Assembly: GCA_001786015.1 (NCBI GenBank)
Contig: MFVH01000022.1
Location: 4,527 to 10,196, forward strand
Source: Candidatus Nomurabacteria bacterium RIFCSPLOWO2_01_FULL_46_18
Lineage (GTDB): Bacteria > Patescibacteriota > Minisyncoccia > Phycocordibacterales > UBA9973
Direction of reading: 5' to 3'
DNA: 5,670 nucleotides
Positions within the stretch are counted from its first letter, which is position 1. Each line of letters opens with the position of its first letter. Both the position numbers and the translations under genes were made by a program. The notes below the pieces were generated by a model. It was not told where the DNA came from. It was given only the letters and a program-made list of their open reading frames with translations, and made no database searches. This document shows positions 1 through 5,359 of this stretch, piece after piece.

Positions 1-374
1 TCGGCCAAGGCAGCCAATCGAAACTGCAATTTCTACCGGAATATGAGACTGACTTTATTTTCGCCGCTTTTGCCGAGGAGTGGGGATTTGCCGGAGCAGT
101 CATGCTCCTGGGGCTCTGTCTTGCCATGCTGATAAGAATTACGGACAATGCCAAACTGGCTGCCACGAACTTCGAAACTTTTTTCGGTCTGGGCGTCGTG
201 GTGTGGTTTGCTGTTCATATCGCTGTCAACGCCGGCATGAATATGGGGATTTTGCCCGTGACGGGCATCACCTTCCCGTTCATGAGTTACGGTGGTTCGC
301 ATCTGGTAACCGAGTGGCTCGCCCTCGGTATCATCTCAAGCATGACTCGCCACTCCCAAGGGCCGAGGTTGTAA
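1..374 (+). CDS. rodA: RodA/FtsW/SpoVE-family (SEDS) protein, C-terminal part; probably RodA
   Basis: The gene enters from the left edge; the reading frame starts at base 3 and ends at TAA 372-374, giving 123 visible residues. It begins with GQGSQSKLQFLPEYETDFIF, the hallmark of the large loop of SEDS proteins, where RodA usually has a GS-Q---FLPE--TDFIFA pattern, followed by AEEWGFAGA. Two or three hydrophobic segments follow, with the NAGMNMGILPVTGITFPFMSYGGS stretch (N231 region to G297 by base, about 226-299) that is the most conserved C-terminal motif of the family. SEDS proteins are multi-pass membrane glycosyltransferases that polymerise lipid II into glycan strands; RodA works with a class B PBP in the elongasome. 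RodA is preferred over FtsW because of the TDFIFA-AEE-G wording and the short tail, but without the N-terminus this is not certain. The neighbour downstream is convergent. Confidence 0.9.
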   Translation, partial: GQGSQSKLQFLPEYETDFIFAAFAEEWGFAGAVMLLGLCLAMLIRITDNAKLAATNFETFFGLGVVVWFAVHIAVNAGMNMGILPVTGITFPFMSYGGSHLVTEWLALGIISSMTRHSQGPRL

Positions 375-383
375 ATAAGAGTT

Positions 384-404
384 TAGCAAGAACCGTTCTT
401 GCTA
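384..404. terminator. Inverted repeat between convergent rodA and GT4 genes; possible bidirectional terminator
   Basis: TAGCAAGAA (384-392) and TTCTTGCTA (396-404) are perfect 9-bp inverted repeats around a CCG loop. The repeat lies 9 bp after the rodA stop and its right arm includes the TAG stop of the - strand glycosyltransferase (404-402). Neither side has a good U tract: the + side runs into CTTCAAG, and the - side into AAACTCTTATTT, which is only partly T-rich. The position between two convergent stops supports a shared transcript end; the lack of a U run weakens a classic intrinsic-terminator call. Confidence 0.5.
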
Positions 405-1481
405 CTTCAAGTAGAGTTGAAAAGTTTGTTTTACCATCTTCTCGAATGAGAAGTTTTCTTGGATAGAATGTTTTAAATTAATTCCGAGACGTTTCCGCAG
501 TTCCGCATCTTCTGACAATAAAATAAGACTTGAAAAAAGCGCCTCGGAGTCTTCTGTAGGAATTAAAATACCACTAATGCCACTCTCTATTATTTCCGGA
601 ATACCACCAACATTGGTAGCTATCACCGGTAGTCCCGCAAGTCCGGCTTCAAGAAGAGCGTAGGGCATGGCTTCGGAGCGAGAAGGCATACAGAAAATAT
701 CAAAGCCTGAAAGAGATGAACGGGCGTTATCTACAAAACCTTTGAAAACGACCGAATCAGAAATGCCTAGGTTTGTAGCCATATTTTGAAGATTTTTCCT
801 CTCCCCTCCTTCATTAAAGATCATAAGTACTGCCTTGTGTTTTTTTACAAATTTGTTCCACGCTAGAAGTAAAATATCTAAACCCTTGACTCTGTGAAGT
901 TCTGAAGTTGTCCCAACTGTAAATGAATTATCAGTTCGTGGGGCGAGGTTAAATTCTCGTATCCCATTGTTAATTACGATCAATTTATTTTTTATGAAAG
1001 GCCACCCTTCCACATCTCTTCTTGTTTTTTCTGACACGCAGATAGTTTTATGAGAAAAGAGAATAGTTAGCCAAGCAAACAATTTGATAATAACTTTCTC
1101 GTAGCATGGTCTCGGCTCATTAAAAGCCCAACCATGAGTGGTAAAAATAATCTTTCTCGTACCAGAGAGTCTTCCCGCAAGTCCTCCAAGACCACCCATT
1201 TTGGAACTATTGATGTGGAAGACATCCGGTCTTTCTTCTCTCAAGACTTTCAATATACGAGAGAAAGAGGAAAACTCTTTTGCGATAGAAATATCTCGTT
1301 CTAGTTCGTTGAGAGTAATTACTTTTATTTTTTCTCTTGTCAGATTCTCCACCAAAGCACCCTGACCACCCGAGAGTACCACTACATCATGTCCCATCTT
1401 CTTGGTTTCAGTCGCCAGCTCAAATACATAGCGTTGTGCGCCTCCAAAATTTGATTTGGTAATGCCATAGAAAATCTTCAT
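402..1481 (-). CDS. Glycosyltransferase family 4 (GT-B fold), envelope or exopolysaccharide glycan type
   Basis: This is a 359-residue protein, a normal full length for a GT4 enzyme. The N-terminal half has the acceptor-side Rossmann domain: MKIFYGITKSNFGGAQRYV (GGAQ at 13-16, the loop common in GT4 enzymes), then HINSSKMGGLGGLAGR, FTTHGWAF and ICVSEKTRRD. The C-terminal half has the nucleotide-sugar domain: VINNGI, TVGTTSELHRVKGLDILL, VVFKGFVDN and the EX7E motif E270-AMPYALL-E278, followed by GLPVIATNVGGIPEII-SG-SGIL. No signal peptide or clear membrane helix is visible, so it probably acts at the inner face of the membrane, adding a sugar from a nucleotide donor to a lipid-linked or polysaccharide acceptor. 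The substrate cannot be told. It is inverted relative to all neighbours and AT-rich: hand counts of three 60-base rows gave 32-42% GC, against 50-55% in rows of the flanking genes; AGA arginine codons are frequent. Start ATG 1481-1479 is the first in the frame and has no Shine-Dalgarno sequence. Confidence 0.92.
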   Translation of the reverse strand: MKIFYGITKSNFGGAQRYVFELATETKKMGHDVVVLSGGQGALVENLTREKIKVITLNELERDISIAKEFSSFSRILKVLREERPDVFHINSSKMGGLGGLAGRLSGTRKIIFTTHGWAFNEPRPCYEKVIIKLFAWLTILFSHKTICVSEKTRRDVEGWPFIKNKLIVINNGIREFNLAPRTDNSFTVGTTSELHRVKGLDILLLAWNKFVKKHKAVLMIFNEGGERKNLQNMATNLGISDSVVFKGFVDNARSSLSGFDIFCMPSRSEAMPYALLEAGLAGLPVIATNVGGIPEIIESGISGILIPTEDSEALFSSLILLSEDAELRKRLGINLKHSIQENFSFEKMVKQTFQLYLK

Positions 1482-1492
1482 ATGATATGGCC

Positions 1493-1498
1493 ATTATA
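1493..1498 (-). promoter_or_regulatory. -10 box of the GT4 gene promoter (short-leader mRNA predicted)
   Basis: On the - strand bases 1498-1493 read TATAAT, a perfect sigma-70-type -10 box, with 11 nt before the ATG at 1481. A start point 6-8 nt after the box would leave a leader of only about 3-5 nt, too short for a ribosome binding site. No good -35 match is seen at 16-18 bp spacing; that region overlaps the opposing -10 box. Confidence 0.6.
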
Positions 1499-1510
1499 AA
1501 GGTTTTATTG

Positions 1511-1516
1511 TATAAT
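1511..1516 (+). promoter_or_regulatory. -10 box of the glycosylphosphotransferase promoter (leaderless mRNA predicted)
   Basis: TATAAT at 1511-1516 is followed by the 8 nt GCACGCTT and then the ATG at 1525. Transcription normally begins 6-8 nt after the -10 box, which places the first base of the mRNA at or next to the start codon. There is no Shine-Dalgarno sequence. The -35 region (around 1488-1493, TGGCCA) is a poor match and overlaps the - strand -10 box of the divergent gene. Confidence 0.65.
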
Positions 1517-1524
1517 GCACGCTT

Positions 1525-2880
1525 ATGAGTTTGCTCAATCGGAAGGAGTTCTTAATATTGCTCTTGGGCGATCTATGCTTTTTTGCGGTGGCGCTTTGGC
1601 TGTCGCTCGTGATCCGGGGACTGGAGATACCGTCCGCGTACTTCCTTCAGGCGCACCTACTGCCCTTCGGCCTGCTTTTTGTCCTGTGGATACTCGTGTT
1701 TTATATAGCGGGCCTATATGAGAGACACACGGTAGTGCTTCAGTCGAAACTGCCGAGTCTGATCGCCAATACCCAGCTGGTGAATTCAGCTTTGGCGACA
1801 GCTTTCTTCTACCTCATTCCTTTTCTGGGTATTACCCCCAAAACCACTCTATTCATATACCTGCTAGTGTCTTTCGTGCTTATCCTGTTCTGGAGGGTTT
1901 ATGGCTACCATTTTGTTACCGGCCGCGGGCGTCCGAATAACGCCATTTTAATCGGTTCCGGGAGCGAGATGAAAGAGTTGCTCGAGGAGATCAATAATAA
2001 TCCGATTTACAATCTCAAATTCGTTTCGTCCGTGGATCTGAGTCGCGCCGACGAAAAAGGTTTCTGGGACGAGGTACTCTCGCATGTCTATGCCGAGGAC
2101 GTGTCTATCATGGTCATCGATCTTGCCCACAAAAATGTCGAGCCGATTTTGCCTCATCTCTATAATCTCATTTTCTCCAAAATAAGTTTCATTGATATGC
2201 ACAAAATTTATGAGGATATATTCAACAGAGTGCCTCTGTCGCTCCTGAAGTACGATTGGTTTCTCGAAAACATCTCAACTCAACCGCGCGGGGGGTATGA
2301 TATCTTGAAGCGTCTGATGGATATCGTCATATCCATCCCACTGCTTGTGGTTCCGATCATTACTTTCCCGTTCGTTTTGTTGGCTGTCAAATTGGAAGAT
2401 GGCGGTCCCATTTTCACCTCCCAGAATCGTATCGGGCGGAATAATCACCCGATCCGTATCTTAAAATTTCGAACGATGCTTTTTAATGATAACGGCGATT
2501 GGCGTAATAAGGGCATGGTTAATAAGGTCACTAAGGTGGGTAATTTCTTGCGCAAAACCCGGCTCGATGAGTTCCCACAATTATGGAATGTCCTCTTGAG
2601 CGATATCTCGCTCATCGGTCCGCGGCCTGAATTCCCGGAGGCGGTCAAGCATTATACTGACGAGATTCCGTATTACGGCATCCGCCATCTCATCAAACCG
2701 GGGCTCTCCGGCTGGGCACAGATTTACCAGGAGCGCCATCCGCATCATGGTCTTGATGCTCTTGAGACTGCCAATAAGCTTTCTTACGATCTCTATTACA
2801 TCAAAAATCGCTCGTTTCTTCTTGACGTCAAGATTGCCCTCAGAACCATGGAAACCCTCACCTCTATTGCTGGTCGCTAA
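1525..2880 (+). CDS. Polyprenyl glycosylphosphotransferase (bacterial sugar transferase, WbaP/WcaJ-like)
   Basis: This 451-residue membrane protein has the full long-form layout. Four hydrophobic segments lie at roughly 9-30, 43-63, 84-102 and 108-126; a Rossmann-like middle domain starts near 139 (NAILIGSGSE); the catalytic bacterial sugar transferase domain runs from K262-RLMDIV to the end. The catalytic domain shows its re-entrant hydrophobic helix (about 267-290), DGGP at 292-295, QNRIGRN, KFRTM at 314-318, the RLDEFPQLWN block holding the Asp348-Glu349 catalytic dyad known from PglC, the IGPRPEFPE block (364-372) and KPGLSGWAQI. The family transfers a sugar-1-phosphate from a nucleotide sugar to undecaprenyl phosphate at the inner leaflet, starting lipid-linked glycan synthesis. 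The sugar cannot be read from the sequence. The start is fixed by a -10 box 8 nt upstream and by the family-typical start NRKEFLILLLGDL. secD begins 22 bp downstream, with its own promoter overlapping this gene's 3' end; the GT4 gene is divergent and may extend the same glycan. Confidence 0.95.
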   Translation: MSLLNRKEFLILLLGDLCFFAVALWLSLVIRGLEIPSAYFLQAHLLPFGLLFVLWILVFYIAGLYERHTVVLQSKLPSLIANTQLVNSALATAFFYLIPFLGITPKTTLFIYLLVSFVLILFWRVYGYHFVTGRGRPNNAILIGSGSEMKELLEEINNNPIYNLKFVSSVDLSRADEKGFWDEVLSHVYAEDVSIMVIDLAHKNVEPILPHLYNLIFSKISFIDMHKIYEDIFNRVPLSLLKYDWFLENISTQPRGGYDILKRLMDIVISIPLLVVPIITFPFVLLAVKLEDGGPIFTSQNRIGRNNHPIRILKFRTMLFNDNGDWRNKGMVNKVTKVGNFLRKTRLDEFPQLWNVLLSDISLIGPRPEFPEAVKHYTDEIPYYGIRHLIKPGLSGWAQIYQERHPHHGLDALETANKLSYDLYYIKNRSFLLDVKIALRTMETLTSIAGR

Positions 2881-2894
2881 ATTTGCCGTATAAT
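2867..2894 (+). promoter_or_regulatory. secD promoter (leaderless mRNA predicted)
   Basis: TATAAT at 2889-2894 is followed by the 8 nt GGCGCTTT and then the secD ATG at 2903, the same spacing as in the upstream glycosylphosphotransferase gene. A weak -35 candidate, TTGCTG at 2867-2872, stands 16 bp upstream, inside the last codons of the upstream gene. No Shine-Dalgarno sequence precedes the ATG. secD can therefore be transcribed apart from the phosphotransferase gene, although read-through is also possible since no terminator lies in the 22-bp gap. Confidence 0.65.
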
Positions 2895-2902
2895 GGCGCT
2901 TT

Positions 2903-4219
2903 ATGAGGTCGCGAAAACATATTTATATTTCGGCCATCACTCTGCTTCTTTTTGTCGGCCTGGGTTATTTTCTAGTGATAGAGGAGAGGCCGGGGGCCAG
3001 ATTTCCGTTCAGTTTCGGGCTTGACTTGGTTGGTGGTACCGAACTGGTGTACACCGCCGACACTTCAAATGTCAGTGATGTGGGCGGTGCCATGGAGAGT
3101 TTGAAAGAAGTGATTGAAAGGAGGGTAAATATTTTCGGCGTGTCTGAACCTCTGGTGCAGACTGAAAGCGCCGGACTAGTATCCGGCCACAGTGTCGAGC
3201 GTCTAATCGTCGGTTTGCCAGGCGTTACCAATATCGATAAGGCCATTGAACTAATCGGCCAAACTCCCGTGCTTGAATTTCGTCTGGCCAAGCCGGACAC
3301 CCAAAAAATCGTGGATGCCAACCCAAAGGCATCCATAGATGAACTTTTTACTCCCACTGGTCTGACTGGACGATATCTGTCGCGGGCGGTGGTGGAATTT
3401 AATCCAAACACCGGAGCGGCTTCAGTCGGACTTGAATTCGATAAGGACGGCAGCAAGCTTTTTACCGATGTCACCAGCGCGCACAAGGGTGAAGTCTTGG
3501 CCATAATTCTGGATGGAGCCATCATATCGGCCCCTGTTATTGTCGATGAAATTAGCGATGGCAAGGCCGAGATCACAGGTTCTTTTACTCCCACTGAAGC
3601 GAAGGAATTAGTGCGCAATTTAAACTACGGCGCTCTGCCCGTACCCATTACTCTTTCTACTTCGCAGATCGTGGGCGCGACTCTCGGGGAGGTTGCCCTT
3701 AACGCCGGAGTGAGGGCTGGTATTATAGGATTTGTCGTACTCTCGTTGTTTCTTATCTTATGGTATCGTCTGCCGGGGCTGGTATCGGTGGTGGCCCTCA
3801 TCTGTTATGTCATCATCTCGCTTATCGTTTTCAAATTGATACCCGTGACACTGACAGCGGCGGGATTGGCTGGGTTTATTCTCTCGATCGGTATGGCAGT
3901 AGACGCCAACGTGTTGATTTTTGAGCGGATGAAGGAGGAACTCCGCAAAGGCCAGAGTATTTACCAAGCTTTGCATGAAGGATTCAGTCGGGCTTGGCTT
4001 TCCATACGCGATTCCAACATCTCTTCGATTATCACCGCCGTCATTCTGTTTTGGCTTGGCACATCCGCGGTCAAGGGTTTTGCCCTGACGCTTGGCGTCG
4101 GAGTAATGGTGTCGATGCTAACCGCCATCAGTATCTCTCGCACTTTTCTTTTTGCCGTGGCACCCGCTACGGATACGCCGAGCAAGAAATTCTTATTCAG
4201 TAACGGTCTGCATAAGTAA
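2903..4219 (+). CDS. secD: Protein translocase subunit SecD
   Basis: This 438-residue protein has SecD's order of parts: one N-terminal membrane helix (about 7-26), the conserved FGLDLVGGTELVY block (38-50), a P1-type extracytoplasmic domain with ERRVNIFGVSEPLVQ, LIVGLPGVTN, IGQTPVLEFRL and LDGAIISAPVI, then NLNYGALPVPI leading into five C-terminal helices (about 268-288, 291-311, 315-340, 365-385, 393-415). The IGMAVDANVLIFERMKEE motif carries D334, matching the membrane Asp needed for proton-coupled function (D519 in E. coli). SecD with SecF uses the proton gradient to pull exported proteins through SecYEG on the outer side. It is shorter than E. coli SecD (615 residues), mostly through a smaller P1 region. 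The loop after LVQ (TESAGLVSGHSVE, from about residue 86) looks longer than usual and is partly encoded by a palindrome. Start ATG 2903 follows a -10 box by 8 nt. Confidence 0.97.
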   Translation: MRSRKHIYISAITLLLFVGLGYFLVIEERPGARFPFSFGLDLVGGTELVYTADTSNVSDVGGAMESLKEVIERRVNIFGVSEPLVQTESAGLVSGHSVERLIVGLPGVTNIDKAIELIGQTPVLEFRLAKPDTQKIVDANPKASIDELFTPTGLTGRYLSRAVVEFNPNTGAASVGLEFDKDGSKLFTDVTSAHKGEVLAIILDGAIISAPVIVDEISDGKAEITGSFTPTEAKELVRNLNYGALPVPITLSTSQIVGATLGEVALNAGVRAGIIGFVVLSLFLILWYRLPGLVSVVALICYVIISLIVFKLIPVTLTAAGLAGFILSIGMAVDANVLIFERMKEELRKGQSIYQALHEGFSRAWLSIRDSNISSIITAVILFWLGTSAVKGFALTLGVGVMVSMLTAISISRTFLFAVAPATDTPSKKFLFSNGLHK

Positions 4220-4220
4220 C

Positions 4221-5129
4221 ATGTTTGTCATCCGTCACAGTAAGATATTCTTTTTCTTGTCCGGTACTATGGTCATCCTGTCTCTCGTAGCCATGCTGCC
4301 CTTTGGCTTCAACATGTCGATAGATTTCAAGGGCGGCATGCTGACAGAAGTGACATTTCAGGAGAGGCCGCTCCAGTCCGCGGTGGAGTCCAGAATCGCT
4401 GCTCTTGGTCTTGGCGGTTTCTCCGTTCGCCCGTCCGGCGCTCTCAACTACATCATACGCACCAGGGTGCTGACCAATGAAGAAAGGCAGATATTTATGG
4501 AAGCGTTGGGAAATCCGGTGGTGGACAGACAAAATACTATTGGTCCTGTGGCCGGGGCGGAATTAAAATCCAAAGCTGTCAAAGCAGTAGTGGCGGTGCT
4601 TCTGATGATTATACTTTTTATTACATTTGCGTTCCGCAAAGTTTCAAGTACCGGCTTGCCCCGAGCTAGTCGAGGGGTCTCATCCTGGAAATATGGTCTG
4701 ACTGCGATCATTGCGCTGATGCATGATGTCATTATTCCTACCGGCATATTCGTCGTACTTGGCCATTACATCGGGGTAGAAATCGATCTGCTCTTCGTCA
4801 CGGGGCTTTTGGCTATTCTTGGTTATTCGGTGCACGACACTATCGTGGTCTTCGATCGCGTTCGCGAGAATCTGCGTATCAACAGTGAAATGAAGACGGA
4901 AGAAGACTTTGAGATCACCGTTGGGAAGTCCGTCTCACAAACTCTCGGCCGTTCTATCAATACTTCCCTGACGATTTTTATTACTCTCCTGGCGCTTTAT
5001 TTCGTAGGGTCCGCAGCTACCAAGGATTTTGCCCTTCTTCTTATCATGGGTATTGTTATTGGCACCTACTCCTCCATTTTTCTAGCTTCGCCCCTGCTCG
5101 TTACTTTTTATAAATTACAGAGAAGGTAA
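4221..5129 (+). CDS. secF: Protein translocase subunit SecF
   Basis: From ATG 4221 the protein has 302 residues, a normal SecF length. It shows an N-terminal helix (about 8-27), the FGFNMSIDFKGGMLTEV block (28-44), an extracytoplasmic P4-type domain ending in IGPVAGAEL, and five further helices (about 118-138, 160-180, 190-212, 245-265, 272-295). The ILGYSVHDTIVVFDRVREN motif includes D206, equivalent to the functional Asp of E. coli SecF (D213). The frame stays open upstream to an ATG at 4152, but that extension overlaps secD and has no SecF-like residues, so 4221 is chosen. It starts one base after the secD stop and has no Shine-Dalgarno sequence, which suggests translation coupled to secD and one secDF transcript. 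Oddly, the cytoplasmic loop between TM2 and TM3 (STGLPRASRGVSS, residues 143-155) contains residues encoded by a palindromic repeat at 4659-4677; the frame is kept and flanking motifs are intact, so the protein should be functional. Confidence 0.97.
   Translation: MFVIRHSKIFFFLSGTMVILSLVAMLPFGFNMSIDFKGGMLTEVTFQERPLQSAVESRIAALGLGGFSVRPSGALNYIIRTRVLTNEERQIFMEALGNPVVDRQNTIGPVAGAELKSKAVKAVVAVLLMIILFITFAFRKVSSTGLPRASRGVSSWKYGLTAIIALMHDVIIPTGIFVVLGHYIGVEIDLLFVTGLLAILGYSVHDTIVVFDRVRENLRINSEMKTEEDFEITVGKSVSQTLGRSINTSLTIFITLLALYFVGSAATKDFALLLIMGIVIGTYSSIFLASPLLVTFYKLQRR
4659..4677 (+). repeat. Short palindromic interspersed-repeat-like element inserted in frame in secF
   Basis: The sequence CCCCGAGCTAGTCGAGGGG has arms CCCC (4659-4662) and GGGG (4674-4677), an inner GA/TC pair (4663-4664 with 4670-4671), loop GCTAG and an asymmetric two-base GA bulge (4672-4673). 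From memory this is the same architecture as the interspersed palindrome CCCTGAGCTTGTCGAAGGG seen in many bacterial genomes, with the outer T-A pair changed to C-G on both arms. It encodes PRASRG plus the first base of the next codon, in a loop where related SecF proteins seem to be several residues shorter. The family membership is recalled, not searched. Confidence 0.55.
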
Positions 5130-5137
5130 GAAGGGTA

Positions 5138-5168
5138 AAACTTGTCAACCTGCGAGGTCGACAAGTTT
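5138..5168 (+). terminator. Stem-loop after secF, possible secDF terminator
   Basis: AAACTTGTC (5138-5146) pairs with GACAAGTTT (5160-5168); after one A-C mismatch the stem goes on with ACCT (5148-5151) and AGGT (5155-5158) around a GCG loop. It begins 8 bp after the secF stop and lies just upstream of the rRNA promoter, where a transcript end is expected. The only T run is the last three bases of the stem, followed by CAGGGAGGG, so it is not a textbook intrinsic terminator and could instead stabilise the mRNA 3' end. Confidence 0.5.
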
Positions 5169-5179
5169 CAGGGAGGGGG

Positions 5180-5207
5180 TTGCAAAGAAAATGGGGATGG
5201 GTATAAT
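5180..5207 (+). promoter_or_regulatory. rRNA operon promoter
   Basis: TTGCAA (5180-5185, 4 of 6 to TTGACA) and TATAAT (5202-5207, perfect) are spaced 16 bp, about 150 bp before the 16S gene. The likely start is near A5215. The bases between the -10 box and the start, AGTCCCC, are GC-rich, as in rRNA promoters under stringent control in well-studied bacteria. The upstream -40 to -60 stretch is G-rich (CAGGGAGGGGG), so no A/T-rich UP element is visible. GGGGA (5193-5197) and TCCCC (5210-5214) form an inverted repeat around the -10 box. Confidence 0.75.
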
Positions 5208-5214
5208 AGTCCCC

Positions 5215-5359
5215 ACGTCTTAACTACACATAAACCTGTCGTTGAGACGGGTTCGTTGACAATCAAATTGAAATAGATAGAGAACCAGCAAGTTCAAGTT
5301 TGTTCATAGGATCCGAAAAACTGAAGGAAAACAAATATCGTTTTCTCTTTTGTTCCGTT
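5215..5359 (+). other. 16S rRNA leader (5' external transcribed spacer)
   Basis: This non-coding stretch separates the rRNA promoter from mature 16S. It holds a hairpin at 5233-5253, AACCTGTC and GACGGGTT (one G-T pair) around loop GTTGA, and a weaker one at 5327-5345, GAAAAC and GTTTTC. TTCTCTTTTG at 5343-5352 slightly resembles a boxA antitermination site (TGCTCTTTAACA), but the match is partial. TTGACA at 5256-5261 is a perfect -35 sequence, but the best -10 at a legal spacing is TAGAGA, so a second promoter is doubtful. The partner of the 16S processing stem would be beyond the window. Confidence 0.65.

Noticed and set aside
80..466. + strand open frame overlapping the rodA end and the GT4 end
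   Set aside because: Its sequence shares no family features, while the overlapping RodA frame carries the conserved SEDS motifs.
1515..1721. + strand open frame overlapping the start of the phosphotransferase gene
   Set aside because: It is in another frame; the phosphotransferase frame has clear membrane helices and conserved domains throughout.
2965..3618. Long - strand open frame (217 codons) opposite secD
   Set aside because: It lies wholly antisense to the conserved P1 domain of SecD; the translation is Ser/Thr/Pro-rich with no recognisable domain and arises from the codon bias of secD.
4152..4220. Longer secF start giving 23 more residues
   Set aside because: The extension overlaps secD, is not hydrophobic or SecF-like, and ATG 4221 puts the first membrane helix where SecF has it.
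5256..5283. Second rRNA promoter (P2) based on a perfect TTGACA
   Set aside because: At 16-18 bp spacing the best -10 is TAGAGA (3 of 6), so the pair is weak; kept only as a note in the leader entry.
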